From Neobacillus cucumis (GTDB lineage: Bacteria; Bacillota; Bacilli; Bacillales; Cytobacillaceae): a stretch of 64,000 nucleotides of DNA. The notes below the pieces were generated by a model that was given only the letters and a program-made list of their open reading frames with translations, ran no database searches and had not been told where the DNA came from. Of the stretch, positions 16,037-25,110 are shown piece after piece. The translations under genes and the position numbers were made by a program. The number at the start of each line of letters is the position of its first letter. Positions within the stretch are counted from its first letter, which is position 1. The stretch spans positions 1-64,000 of the forward strand of contig NZ_PGVE01000044.1 in assembly GCF_002860255.1 (NCBI RefSeq). The letters run 5' to 3'.

Positions 16037-16075
16037 AAAAAAAGCCCTGAACAGGATCCATCCTGCCAAAGGCTT
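16037..16075 (-). terminator. Terminator of the GH127 gene
   Basis: Outer stem AAGCC/GGCTT and inner stem CAGGAT/ATCCTG, followed on the minus strand by a run of seven T. Confidence 0.65.
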
Positions 16076-16082
16076 CACTAAA

Positions 16083-18071
16083 CTACTCCTTTGCTACCCA
16101 AACCTGCATTTCTCCAGAAGCTCGGTTTGCCCAGCAATAATAAGGTATGAAAGTCACTTTCTTTTCTTCATATTCTTCGTCTAGATCTGTTGCATATAAC
16201 TGATTTTCCCATTCCTCTTGGACCACCCTCTTTTTGGCCGTTACTTCAATCACACCCACTCCGCCAAAAAGGTTCTCCTCAAACCGATAGCTAAATGGCT
16301 CAGTTTTAGGAATCCGAATAAGATGCAGGTTATCTCCATTATCGACCTCTTCTAAACAATAAATTAATGGGCCGCGCTGGATCGCAATTTTATTTACATT
16401 TGCTTTTACATAGGGGTTCGCTGACCACACCTGAATATTCATATCAAGGGATACGAGCAATTCCTCATTGCCTTGCCATTCTCGGTCAATTATGACATAA
16501 CCATTGTGCGGCTGTTCCTTTATTTCTTCTCCATTTAGATAGAGCTTATAGGTTTTGGACCAACTTGGGATTCGAACCGCCAATCCAAAGGCAGCAGGCG
16601 CATCTGGTTGGATAAGAAACTTGATATCTCCGTCCCATGGATAATTTGTTTCTTGCTGCAATTCAATTTTTGTACCATTGACCACCACGCTAGATTGATT
16701 AGTTAAATACAGGTTCGTATAAATCACGTCATCCTTAATGGAATAGATATATTTATTGAGCGAAGTCAACATACGCGCTAGGTTTGGCGGGCAGCAGGCA
16801 CACCCAAACCATTCTGGGCGTGTTACCTTCACATGACTCTTTCCAGGGTCGTTGACACTATTTTTCGGATTCACCTCTAATGGATTCACATAGAAAAAAT
16901 GCTTACCATCTAAGGCCATCCCGCTTATTACAGTATTATAGAGCGCCCTTTCTAATGTATCGGCATAAGTACCATCGGCTTCATTTTTCAGCATATTATA
17001 AGCAAAGAAGATCAAGCCAATCGATGCACAGGTTTCACAGTACATCGTATCATTGGGTAAATCGTAATCAGAGGTAAAGGCTTCCCCATCAACCGTTGAG
17101 CCAATCCCGCCCGTAATATACATTCTTTTTTGAACAATGCTCTTCCAAAGTTTGCGGCAGGCGTCTAACATTTCCTGATCATGACTTAAATACGCTACAT
17201 CTGCCATTGCAGCACAAAGATAGACGAGTCGTACGGCATGTCCCTCTGCACTCTCCTGTTCCAAGATCGGCTTATGTGCCTGGTAATAGCTTAGCGGCCG
17301 ATGGGTCATTCCCTCAATCACGTGTCTTTTACCGGTATCTTCTTTTCTTTGCCGCTCAAAAAAGGTCGTGTCTGTTCCGCGTTCATACAAGAAAAATCTA
17401 CTTAACTCTAGGTATCTGCTTTCACCTGTAAGCTGATAAAGCTTGGCTAACGCTAGTTCAATTTCTTCGTGACCATCATAGCCTTTGATTTTTCCTGGCT
17501 CATCTCCAAAGCTCGCTTCAATACAATCCGCTAATTTACAGGCAATCTTTAAAGCCTTTTCATTTTTAGTTGTTTCATAGTAAGCCACTGCTGCTTCAAT
17601 ATAATGGCCGGCGCAGTATAATTCATGACTTTCCGCTAGCTTTTTGAATCTTCGCTCCGGCTCTTCAATTGAAAAATAGGTATTTAAATAGCCGTCTTTT
17701 TCTTGGGCAAGTTCCAATAAGTCGATCACTTCGTCTGCGAGATACTTTAGGGACTCATCATAAGTATGATGCAAGGAATACGCTACTGCTTCTAACCATT
17801 TATACACATCACTATCCTGAAAGACCCATCCATAGTGATTACCTTCTTTTAAACCGGCAGCAATTTTAAAATTTTCAATAGCATGGCTTTTTTCAGATGG
17901 AATCGTTTCGTCATTTCGCTCTTTCTCAATTGTGATATTAGCCCGATCATTTAGGACATCCCATTGATAGGGAATCATTTCCTTTCTAACAATCTCTAAA
18001 TAACGAGACCAAAATGGATCATTAATTTTCACCTCATGCAGATGAAGAGGTGCACTATTTTTTACAGTCAT
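16083..18071 (-). CDS. GH127 beta-L-arabinofuranosidase (DUF1680 family)
   Basis: 662 residues. An (alpha/alpha)6 barrel with the zinc-site signature of the family: YCETC (Glu and Cys ligands) and later CACCPPN, whose second Cys acts as nucleophile in the characterised enzyme. No signal peptide is present, so it works inside the cell on imported arabinofuranosides. I chose ATG at 18071, eight bases after AAAGGA; ATG at 18080 touches that site. It follows the GPH symporter gene by 22 bases in one operon, which supports uptake and then hydrolysis of arabinose-containing oligosaccharides. Confidence 0.88.
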   Translation of the reverse strand: MTVKNSAPLHLHEVKINDPFWSRYLEIVRKEMIPYQWDVLNDRANITIEKERNDETIPSEKSHAIENFKIAAGLKEGNHYGWVFQDSDVYKWLEAVAYSLHHTYDESLKYLADEVIDLLELAQEKDGYLNTYFSIEEPERRFKKLAESHELYCAGHYIEAAVAYYETTKNEKALKIACKLADCIEASFGDEPGKIKGYDGHEEIELALAKLYQLTGESRYLELSRFFLYERGTDTTFFERQRKEDTGKRHVIEGMTHRPLSYYQAHKPILEQESAEGHAVRLVYLCAAMADVAYLSHDQEMLDACRKLWKSIVQKRMYITGGIGSTVDGEAFTSDYDLPNDTMYCETCASIGLIFFAYNMLKNEADGTYADTLERALYNTVISGMALDGKHFFYVNPLEVNPKNSVNDPGKSHVKVTRPEWFGCACCPPNLARMLTSLNKYIYSIKDDVIYTNLYLTNQSSVVVNGTKIELQQETNYPWDGDIKFLIQPDAPAAFGLAVRIPSWSKTYKLYLNGEEIKEQPHNGYVIIDREWQGNEELLVSLDMNIQVWSANPYVKANVNKIAIQRGPLIYCLEEVDNGDNLHLIRIPKTEPFSYRFEENLFGGVGVIEVTAKKRVVQEEWENQLYATDLDEEYEEKKVTFIPYYCWANRASGEMQVWVAKE

Positions 18072-18093
18072 CACAAACATCCTTTCAATCTAT

Positions 18094-19446
18094 TTAACTA
18101 GCCTTTTTAGCTGTTAAGTCGTTGCGGATTTGAAGTTCATTTTTTTCATATTTTCGATAGAAAAGCATTGGGATAATCCCAAGCGCAAAAATAATGGTTG
18201 GCAGCCAGATAAACGAAAACTGAATTCCAAAAAGGGAAGCATGTGTTTGCGCGGCGTTCGGAACATAGCCAAAGGCAGCCATCACTTGAGTTGGAATAAA
18301 ACCGCCAATCCCTGCTCCTGCTTTAATACAAAAGGCACTGCCGATGGCCGTTAAAAATCCGCTGGCGCGAATTCCCGTCTTCCATTCCCCATAATCCACC
18401 GTATCTGACAGCATCGCAAATGGCATCGAGCAAGCAATTCCAGAGCCAATGCAGCCAATTATCCAGCCAATGATAATAACGCTGAGTGCTGTTCCTGCAA
18501 AGGACATGATGACCTGCCCTATCGCTGCGAGGACAAAACCAATAATCATCGTCGAACGCTTCGAGGAAAACTTCACAATAAACGGAATCGCCGCCATCCC
18601 GATGACTTGGATAATCGAAATCCCATTAATCAGCGGAACTAAATTCTTGTTACCGATATTATATTGAAAATAATAAACAAGGGTAGAAGTTCGAACAGTT
18701 AGCGCAATCCAGAATAATAAATTGGCAGATACGATAATAAACCAAGGCCAGTTCCCTTTAATCGCTTTAACACTCGTTTTCACTGGAATTGCTTTAATTT
18801 TTTCGGTATTGATTTCTTTTAAGTCGACAAAGGCAATAAGAAACATAATGACCGCAATGATGGCAAATAAACCGACAGTCAGTGTGAATCCCTTTTGATC
18901 GTTACCGCCTCCAAAAAAAGCAACTAACGGAAGCGTAAATGTAACAGCAGCAAAGTTACCAACGTTTCCGCCAACCATTCGGAAGGAATTCAAAATGACG
19001 CGTTCGTTCGGATCCCTTGTTAAGTTTGGCAAGATTGAGGTAATCGGTATCGCAATCCCCGTATAGCAAATCCCCGCTAAAATATAAGTGGCCGTCGCAT
19101 AAACTACTTTCCAAGTTCCATCAAGATGTGGCGTGGTGAAGGTTAATACTGTGAATAATGCAAACGGAATACACATCCAAAGGAAATAAGGGCGGCTTTG
19201 ACCGTGTTTAGATTTGGTCCGGTCAATAATAAATCCCCAAATCGGTGCATCGACTGCATCTATTAATCTTGTTAGAAGTAATAAGGTCCCCGCTACCCCT
19301 ACTGATAGACCGAAAACATCTGTATAAAAGTACAATAAATACCCGCCGATAATGCAGTATAAAAGGTTACCGCCGGTATCGGTTAATGCATAGCTGATCC
19401 GTCTATGAAACGGAACTTTGTCTGATAATAGATTAGTGTTAGCCAT
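18094..19446 (-). CDS. GPH-family glycoside/pentoside:cation symporter
   Basis: 450 residues with about 12 membrane spans. It has the glycoside-pentoside-hexuronide family pattern: YALTDTGGNLLY near the N-terminus, DAPIWGFIIDRTKSKHGQSRPY between spans 2 and 3, and a late SMPFAMLSDTVDYGEWKTGIRASG. I chose ATG at 19446, eight bases after TGGAGG; the frame to 19461 would start inside that site. It is co-transcribed with the GH127 gene and divergent from the AraC regulator. The likely substrate is a short arabinofuranoside. Confidence 0.88.
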   Translation of the reverse strand: MANTNLLSDKVPFHRRISYALTDTGGNLLYCIIGGYLLYFYTDVFGLSVGVAGTLLLLTRLIDAVDAPIWGFIIDRTKSKHGQSRPYFLWMCIPFALFTVLTFTTPHLDGTWKVVYATATYILAGICYTGIAIPITSILPNLTRDPNERVILNSFRMVGGNVGNFAAVTFTLPLVAFFGGGNDQKGFTLTVGLFAIIAVIMFLIAFVDLKEINTEKIKAIPVKTSVKAIKGNWPWFIIVSANLLFWIALTVRTSTLVYYFQYNIGNKNLVPLINGISIIQVIGMAAIPFIVKFSSKRSTMIIGFVLAAIGQVIMSFAGTALSVIIIGWIIGCIGSGIACSMPFAMLSDTVDYGEWKTGIRASGFLTAIGSAFCIKAGAGIGGFIPTQVMAAFGYVPNAAQTHASLFGIQFSFIWLPTIIFALGIIPMLFYRKYEKNELQIRNDLTAKKAS

Positions 19447-19527
19447 GTCTGTAGCCTCCAAAGTATTAATGTTTTTTTATAATGGCCATTATTTTAAAAA
19501 AGTAAGGTACCTTTATCTTTTCTCTAT

Positions 19528-19541
19528 TGTAAGCGCTTAGT
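19528..19541. promoter_or_regulatory. cre-like CcpA site, GPH/GH127 side
   Basis: TGTAAGCGCTTAGT matches TGWAARCGYTWNCW at 13 of 14 positions. It lies in the divergent region about 80 bases upstream of the GPH start. Carbon catabolite repression is inferred. Confidence 0.65.
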
Positions 19542-19646
19542 CACCGTGGAGAGAACTGATAAAAATACACTTTTGGTGTTCTTTTCCGACATATTAAAAG
19601 AATAAATAAACCGTTTTATTTACATTTTATATGTTATAATGACAGC

Positions 19647-19660
19647 TGATAACGTTTTCC
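19647..19660. promoter_or_regulatory. Second cre-like site, AraC side
   Basis: TGATAACGTTTTCC matches the cre consensus at 12 of 14 positions. It directly follows a TATAAT box (19635-19640), so it would overlap the start of an AraC transcript. Confidence 0.4.
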
Positions 19661-19730
19661 TCTCTATTTTAGTGGCTAAAACCGATTTTTGGTATATGAA
19701 AATAATTCCTGCTTGGATAGGTGATAAATG

Positions 19731-20681
19731 ATGGATTTAATATGGAAAATAAATATTGAAAGGCCGCTAGCCTATTTTAAATCCGGCCAATTTGTAAGTG
19801 CCGAGGATTGGAAGCATAAGGAAATGCTGTTGAGTAAAGATTTTGAGTTAATCATTGGATTACAACAATCAATTTATATACAAGTGGGAAACTTGCAATA
19901 CGAAATACAGCCTGGTGATGTATTACTCATCCCTCCTGGTGTACGTTATTTTGGTTATTATCCATCTCAAAAGGGAGCAAGTTTCTTCTGGCTTCATTTT
20001 TTCCCAAGGGTAGAAGCGGTGACCTACTCAAAAGAAAAATTAATCAACCATTTAATGGCCTCTGAAATTAACACTCATAAGGCAGCAATTAATAATTCCA
20101 TATTTCTGCCTGATTTCTTTCGTGTCACGTTTACAGATAAACCTTTTATATTGATGAAGCAAATTTTAGACATCGCGAATGCCTCCTACTACAGTACTTT
20201 TGCCGTGGATTATTTAGTGACGGAACTATTAATAGAATTGACGGAACAGTACCAAAAACAACTGCTGCAAAGCACTACCAACCCTTCGGAGAATTCGCAG
20301 AAGTTTGCCCAGATTGTCGAATGGATTCGTGTCAATATTTACGAGGACTTATGTGTTAAGGAGGTAGCCGATACCTTCTCATTTAATCCTGATCATTTAA
20401 CCCGTCTTTTCAAAAAAAATATCGGGATGAGTACCATTAAATACATCAATACATTAAAGCTAAAGAAAGCAAAAGAGCTATTATGTACTACGAATAAATC
20501 GATTAAAGAAATTTCCTATGAGTTAAATTTTAAAGATGAAAAATATTTTATGAAGCTATTTAAAAACTATGAAGGGATTACGCCAAGTCAATTCCGTGAT
20601 GCCTATACCCATACCTACATTAATACGATTTCGGTCGACCCAGATATCCCGATTCCATCACATTTATCTCATTCTTCCTAA
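19731..20681 (+). CDS. AraC-family regulator with cupin-like sensor domain
   Basis: 316 residues. The N-terminal AraC-type ligand domain (YEIQPGDVLLIPPGVRY) is followed by a C-terminal double helix-turn-helix, about 200-300, with the usual SIKEISYELNFKDEKYFMKLFKNYEGITPSQFR signature read in pieces. ATG at 19731 is seven bases from AGGTG; the adjacent ATG at 19728 is also possible. It is divergent from the GPH/GH127 operon and is the natural activator of that operon in response to an arabinose-type sugar. Confidence 0.87.
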   Translation: MDLIWKINIERPLAYFKSGQFVSAEDWKHKEMLLSKDFELIIGLQQSIYIQVGNLQYEIQPGDVLLIPPGVRYFGYYPSQKGASFFWLHFFPRVEAVTYSKEKLINHLMASEINTHKAAINNSIFLPDFFRVTFTDKPFILMKQILDIANASYYSTFAVDYLVTELLIELTEQYQKQLLQSTTNPSENSQKFAQIVEWIRVNIYEDLCVKEVADTFSFNPDHLTRLFKKNIGMSTIKYINTLKLKKAKELLCTTNKSIKEISYELNFKDEKYFMKLFKNYEGITPSQFRDAYTHTYINTISVDPDIPIPSHLSHSS

Positions 20682-20769
20682 ATTGGAAAGATTAGTAGAT
20701 ATTTCATCTATGCATTTTTCGAAAATTTTATATATAATTAAAATTATATTTTTTAAAGGAGCAAACAAA

Positions 20770-21873
20770 ATGACAAAAACACTTACAAAAGCACCTTTTA
20801 AAGCCGATCATGTCGGAAGCTTCCTTCGTCCGGAGCGATTGAAACAAGCACGTCTTCAAAAAGAAAACGGAGAAATTACAGCGGAACAGCTTCGTGCGAT
20901 TGAAGACGAAGAAATCATTAGATTAGTAGAAAAACAAAAAGAGGTCGGCCTTTCCGCTGTAACGGATGGAGAATTGCGCCGTGCCTGGTGGCATTTTGAC
21001 TTCCTAGCAGGACTTGAGGGCGTTGAGCTTTTCGAAGCAGAATCAGGGATTCAATTTAACGGTGTTCAAACGAGAGCTCACGGTATTAAGGTAACAGGAA
21101 AAGTAGACTTCGGTCAGCACCCATTCATTGAAGACTATAAATTCTTGGACAGCATCAAAGGGGATCACGTAGCAAAATTCACGATTCCTAGTCCAAATAT
21201 GCTCTTTTTTAGAGGAGTAATCGAAGAATCTGTTTATCCAGATAAAGAGGTATTCTTTGATGATTTAATTAAAGCCTACCAAAAAGCGATTCAGGCATTT
21301 TACGATGCAGGCTGCCGCTATTTGCAATTAGATGATACGTCTTGGGCAGTCTTCTTCTCGGAGAAAGGCCACCAGCAAATTGCCGATAAAGGGTATACGC
21401 CAGAAGAGTTAATTAAAATCTTCACTCGTGCCATCAATGAATCGATTGCTAACAAACCAGAAGATATGGTCATCACGATGCACATCTGCCGTGGAAACTT
21501 CAAATCTACTTATACAGCAAGCGGCGGTTATGATAATGCATCACAATATATCTTTGGAGAGTTAAAGCTAGATGGCTTATTCTTAGAATTTGATGATGAG
21601 CGCTCTGGCGGCTTTGCACCGCTTCAACACGTCAATCGCAAGGATTTACAAATTGTCCTTGGACTCATCACTTCTAAATTCGGTGATTTAGAAGATCCAG
21701 AACAAATCAAAGCACGCATCGCAGAAGCAGCGAAATATGTGGACTTAGACCAGCTCTGCCTAAGCCCGCAGTGCGGATTCTCCTCTACCGAAGAAGGAAA
21801 CCTGCTAACAGAAGAACAACAATGGGATAAAGTTAAACACGTCATCTCCATTGCGAATGAAGTTTGGAAATAA
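20770..21873 (+). CDS. MetE C-terminal-like methyltransferase (YxjG/YxjH type)
   Basis: 367 residues, half the length of MetE. A TIM barrel related to the catalytic domain of cobalamin-independent methionine synthase. It starts with the phosphate/folate-like entry DHVGSFLRP and keeps the zinc ligands in MHICRGN (His, Cys) and SPQCGFSS (Cys). I chose ATG at 20770 after AAAGGAG; the frame back to 20569 overlaps the AraC gene. Such short forms use small methyl donors rather than polyglutamyl folate. I see no S-box or T-box leader in the 88 bases upstream. Confidence 0.85.
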   Translation: MTKTLTKAPFKADHVGSFLRPERLKQARLQKENGEITAEQLRAIEDEEIIRLVEKQKEVGLSAVTDGELRRAWWHFDFLAGLEGVELFEAESGIQFNGVQTRAHGIKVTGKVDFGQHPFIEDYKFLDSIKGDHVAKFTIPSPNMLFFRGVIEESVYPDKEVFFDDLIKAYQKAIQAFYDAGCRYLQLDDTSWAVFFSEKGHQQIADKGYTPEELIKIFTRAINESIANKPEDMVITMHICRGNFKSTYTASGGYDNASQYIFGELKLDGLFLEFDDERSGGFAPLQHVNRKDLQIVLGLITSKFGDLEDPEQIKARIAEAAKYVDLDQLCLSPQCGFSSTEEGNLLTEEQQWDKVKHVISIANEVWK

Positions 21874-21883
21874 AAACGTAAAC

Positions 21884-21944
21884 GTGGGGACGGTTCTTGT
21901 GCTTCCGGATGGATTCCGAAGCATGAGAACCGTCCCCTTGCTTC
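21884..21944. repeat. GAACCGTCCCC element, complete inverted pair
   Basis: 61 bases: GGGGACGGTTC arm, short centre with CCGGATGGATTCCG, then the inverted GAACCGTCCCC arm. It is identical base for base to 23015-23075. It starts 11 bases after the stop of the MetE-like gene and its last base is part of the stop codon of the convergent gene at 21944. Confidence 0.9.
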
Positions 21945-22729
21945 TATAATAATTGCTCTAAATAAAGATGACTATGATACATTTCGGCCGCATCCGTAAT
22001 ATCTTGAAGAGCTATTTCATAGATATAAGGCCTGCTCATTAAAAATGGCAGAAGGGGTTTCCAATGAATCCTGCCCGCTCCAAGTTGTAATCCATCATGT
22101 TTTTGACCTTCGCTATCCACCACGTGGAAATATTGAATATATGGATCTAATTTTTCTAATTGATCTAACAACAATTTGTTATTACCTTTGAAAGAGATAA
22201 AAGCGTGGCTCAAATCATATGCCAATAGCAAATTTAATGGCTTAACGATTTCCTCGAGCCAATTCGGATTTTCAGCAGTAAAAAGGCCATGAATCGAATT
22301 TTCCCATAGAAAAACGTCTTTACCATAAGACAAAATTTGATTTATCTCTTTCACCATTTTGTCCTTATTTTCTTTATTGATTGTAGAGGTGGGGGTCAGC
22401 AAATAGTGGGGGTGAATCACACATCTTATAGAGTGTGATAAACAAATGTCTGCAAGAATCCTTGTAGATAAATGATAGAAAAGATAATCCTCTTTCTGTT
22501 CGTGGATAATATCTAAATATCTTCCCTTGTATTTAGAAGGGTGATGTAAAAATACTTCACACCCATAGCTTGAAAGCAATGAGATCGTATTTTCTAATTG
22601 TTTTCTTTTGTCTCCAAACAGATCATCTTCATTTAAATGAAGTTCAATAATTTCAGGTTTATATCTTAATCGGTCATACAATTGTTCCGGATCGTACGAA
22701 CATTTTAAACCTAACTTCAACAAATCCAA
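21944..22729 (-). CDS. Xylose-isomerase-like TIM-barrel protein (AP-endonuclease 2 superfamily)
   Basis: 261 residues. Beta-strand motifs of the sugar phosphate isomerase/epimerase superfamily are visible: IIELHLN, VFLHHPS, CVIHPHYL, VFLWENSIHG, LLAYDLSHA, YFHVVDSEG and a late YIYEIAL. The His, Glu and Asp residues in these places could bind a divalent metal. The start is one of several TTG codons (22729 used). No neighbour indicates the substrate; it is convergent with the MetE-like gene through the palindromic element. The isomerase/epimerase role is inferred from fold only. Confidence 0.65.
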   Translation of the reverse strand: MDLLKLGLKCSYDPEQLYDRLRYKPEIIELHLNEDDLFGDKRKQLENTISLLSSYGCEVFLHHPSKYKGRYLDIIHEQKEDYLFYHLSTRILADICLSHSIRCVIHPHYLLTPTSTINKENKDKMVKEINQILSYGKDVFLWENSIHGLFTAENPNWLEEIVKPLNLLLAYDLSHAFISFKGNNKLLLDQLEKLDPYIQYFHVVDSEGQKHDGLQLGAGRIHWKPLLPFLMSRPYIYEIALQDITDAAEMYHSHLYLEQLL

Positions 22730-23014
22730 TCACCACTTTCAAATAACTATAATAATAAGAGATGAATAGTTACTTCCATTATAACAAAATTGCAAATTTG
22801 ATTATCTTAACTTATTGTAAATTCGCTAAAACAGATTTGTTTCGTTTTTGTAAAATTTGGGTGAAGTTTATTAGATTTCGTTGAAAGTCTATATCCCGAC
22901 TATAGGATATTGGTATCTAAGTGAAATGAAAAAGAAACTATCATTATGTAAGAACTTAGGTTAAAGACCTAGGATAGTGTGAGGTCAGCATGGTTCGAGA
23001 CAACTCGGTGAAAC
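22730..23014. other. Intergenic region without a recognised gene
   Basis: About 285 bases, AT-rich. It holds the upstream region of the leftward TIM-barrel gene and the downstream side of the GH10 gene. A segment with GACCTAGGATAGTGTGAGGTC (22967-22987 approximately) has inverted character, but I cannot assign it. Confidence 0.4.
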
Positions 23015-23075
23015 GTGGGGACGGTTCTTGTGCTTCCGGATGGATTCCGAAGCATGAGAACCGTCCCCTTGCTTC
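23015..23075. repeat. GAACCGTCCCC element abutting the GH10 stop codon
   Basis: A 61-base copy identical to 21884-21944. It ends one base before the TAA of the GH10 xylanase (23076-23078). Confidence 0.9.
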
Positions 23076-24308
23076 TTAGATTACTAACTGCACTATTTCC
23101 GCCTCTTTATCTAAATGGAAGCTTATTTTTTTATCTCCACAAACAAGTTCATAGTCACCGAGGAATCCTTCAAAGGAGATCTTTCCGTTGTCATCTGTCT
23201 TGCCTGTCACATTTGTATACCAGTCACCTTTGATTAGTTTCTTTAATACTTCATAAGATGGTTTGGGGCTATTATCCTTTCTAATAAATCCAGCAGGAGC
23301 ACCGAGCCATGCCCCATCATCACTGAAGGACCAAGTTGTTATTGCTTCTACCTGAGGATGTTTAAACAGAATAGAATACATTTCTTCTACTTCTTTGGCC
23401 TGACGTTCTTCGAATTCTGGTGTAGATGGCCATTCCGGTATTTGATAATCATTCAGGTCTTCAATTTCAACTGGCATAAGGTGTCCAGATGTCAATGTGT
23501 TTTCTGTAAAGTGAATAGGAAGGCCATAGTGCGAGAAACGGTCTAATACTTCTTCTAATTTCTCACGCCCCCAATATCCCTGATGCTGATGTGACTGAAT
23601 ACCAATCGCATCAATTGGAATACCCGCATTTAAACACCCATCAATTAAGATTTCATAGTTAATAGATGTATTAAAGTCATTTAATAATAGGGTCGCACCA
23701 GGATTGAATTCTCGTGTTTTAGCAAACATTTCTTTAATAATTCCAACGCGGCCAAGGTCTTTAGAAATTCTGGTAATCCCATTGTCATACTTGTCAAAGA
23801 TAGGCATGATCACAACTTCATTGATGACATCCCACGTATCGATTAGACCTTTAAAATCTGTTACGTCACGTTCAATTCTAGCAAACTGGGCTCTCAGGAT
23901 TTCTTCATTGCTCATATCAAGAAGCCATGGAGCAGTTATGGTATGCCAGCAAAGAGGATGTCCTTTCACGGCTACGTTTCTTTCTTTTAGCCACTGGGCA
24001 GCCGCCTTTAATTCCTTTGTCCGTGGTTTCCCTTTTTCAGGCTCGAACATTCCCCAATAGAAAGGCAGTGTGGCAGCGTTAAATACCTCTAGGAACTTAT
24101 CCAGTTTTTCTTCCTGAAAAGCAAGTCTTTCAGCTGGTACATTTTTGTTTGCTACGTCAATTACATCAAAAATGCCGCAGCCAAATAAGAACTTATGGTT
24201 TGTCTGTTTAATTGCTATTTCCTTACCTGTAACAGGATCTCCTAATGCATCTACCAGTTTGATTGTCTTGCCCGCCATACGGTGTGCCAATTCATTTTTC
24301 TGTCCCAT
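23076..24308 (-). CDS. Intracellular GH10 endo-beta-1,4-xylanase
   Basis: 410 residues. A GH10 barrel with acid/base Glu164 in DVINEV and nucleophile Glu269 in IHFTENT, plus the substrate-site GHPLCWH. There is no signal peptide, so it should act on imported xylooligosaccharides. The last 60 residues or so form a small beta domain (WYTNVTGKTDDNGKISFEGF). It appears monocistronic, with a cre-like site just upstream. A broken copy of residues 265-317 lies at 39035-39189. The nearest xylan partner (the GPH/GH127 pair) is four kilobases away. Confidence 0.93.
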   Translation of the reverse strand: MGQKNELAHRMAGKTIKLVDALGDPVTGKEIAIKQTNHKFLFGCGIFDVIDVANKNVPAERLAFQEEKLDKFLEVFNAATLPFYWGMFEPEKGKPRTKELKAAAQWLKERNVAVKGHPLCWHTITAPWLLDMSNEEILRAQFARIERDVTDFKGLIDTWDVINEVVIMPIFDKYDNGITRISKDLGRVGIIKEMFAKTREFNPGATLLLNDFNTSINYEILIDGCLNAGIPIDAIGIQSHQHQGYWGREKLEEVLDRFSHYGLPIHFTENTLTSGHLMPVEIEDLNDYQIPEWPSTPEFEERQAKEVEEMYSILFKHPQVEAITTWSFSDDGAWLGAPAGFIRKDNSPKPSYEVLKKLIKGDWYTNVTGKTDDNGKISFEGFLGDYELVCGDKKISFHLDKEAEIVQLVI

Positions 24309-24343
24309 GATATTCCCCCCATTTTCAAGATCATTTCACATAT

Positions 24344-24357
24344 AGAAAACGCTTTCC
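24344..24357. promoter_or_regulatory. cre-like site upstream of GH10
   Basis: AGAAAACGCTTTCC matches TGWAARCGYTWNCW at 12 of 14 positions, 36 bases before the GH10 start. Confidence 0.5.
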
Positions 24358-24453
24358 TAATTTATATTTTATCAAACTTACTTTATCCGAACAACAAACT
24401 ATGTATATTTTTTCAACTATTTAATTTCCTATCAAGTGGAGAGTAAAGAGAGA

Positions 24454-24482
24454 AGCCAGGCATAATATTCCCCTGTCTGGCT
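24454..24482 (-). terminator. Terminator of the DUF1259 gene
   Basis: AGCCAGGCA pairs with TGTCTGGCT (one G-U pair) across 11 bases. The T-tract is weak. Confidence 0.5.
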
Positions 24483-24508
24483 GTTAGCAAATCTCGTTTT
24501 CTATTTAT

Positions 24509-24922
24509 TCAGTTCGTTTCATGTATAGGAAGGCTAGTTAATGTGGTAAATGCGGCTGCCACTCTTCTTGCAAAGGTTAGTGGTGGTTCAATCGATTGAA
24601 TATGGATATACATTAGATTGGGCTGTGTAAAAATCCAGTGATTATGCAAGGCGCTTACAATAAGTCCTTGTTCCACAACTGATCTCATGAAATGGGGAAT
24701 TTCCTGTTCAAGTAAGGTGATCTCTCCAAGATTTAATGCATTACCGTTCACATCCAACGACTCAAAAGAAATTCCTACTGGTAAAACCGAATCGCTGGGA
24801 CGCCCTTGAATAAGTACATTAAAACTGCGCTTTAAGCTAACAGAGCAGCCATTTTGCTTTATCTCAGCTTTTCCATTTAAAATTCGGGCAAATTGTTCTC
24901 CCAGTTGCTTTATGTTATTCAT
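24509..24922 (-). CDS. DUF1259-type protein (LppY/LpqO-like), single domain
   Basis: 137 residues, about one of the two domains seen in longer family members. The family pattern is clear: SVLPVGISFESL, LGEITLLEQEIPHFMRSVVEQGLIVSALHNHW, then a late MYIHIQ. The conserved ALHNH could bind metal. No signal peptide is present, while mycobacterial LppY/LpqO are lipoproteins. The biochemical role of the family is not known to me. It lies alone between hairpins and has no obvious operon partner. Confidence 0.75.
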   Translation of the reverse strand: MNNIKQLGEQFARILNGKAEIKQNGCSVSLKRSFNVLIQGRPSDSVLPVGISFESLDVNGNALNLGEITLLEQEIPHFMRSVVEQGLIVSALHNHWIFTQPNLMYIHIQSIEPPLTFARRVAAAFTTLTSLPIHETN

Positions 24923-24998
24923 GCATGACCCTCCATTTCACATTCTTAAATAACATCAACCATTTAAATTATTTTCATTACTGTACAAGCATACAAAA

Positions 24999-25024
24999 GA
25001 AGATTAGGGAATATCCTAATCTTC
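24999..25024. terminator. Hairpin upstream of the DUF1259 gene
   Basis: A 10-bp perfect stem GAAGATTAGG/CCTAATCTTC followed by TTTTAT on the plus strand and TTTTGTAT on the minus strand. It may act as a second terminator behind the LacI gene. Confidence 0.55.
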
Positions 25025-25072
25025 TTTTATATGTTTAGTCGTTAGTAAAAATGAGTCACCACACAATAAAAA

Positions 25073-25102
25073 TACCCTCCTATTCTTCTTAACAGGAGGG
25101 TA
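25073..25102 (-). terminator. Terminator of the LacI-family gene
   Basis: TACCCTCCT pairs with AGGAGGGTA, with TTTTTATT after it on the minus strand. It lies eight bases past the stop codon. Confidence 0.8.
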
Positions 25103-25110
25103 AATTACTC

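Noticed and set aside
20682..20769. S-box or T-box riboswitch before the MetE-like gene
   Set aside because: Only 88 AT-rich bases lie between the genes, with no terminator or conserved riboswitch core.
23015..23233. Frames starting inside the palindromic elements (RTVP-type peptides)
   Set aside because: They read through repeat DNA and the opposite strand of real genes. Their similarity to each other comes from the repeats.
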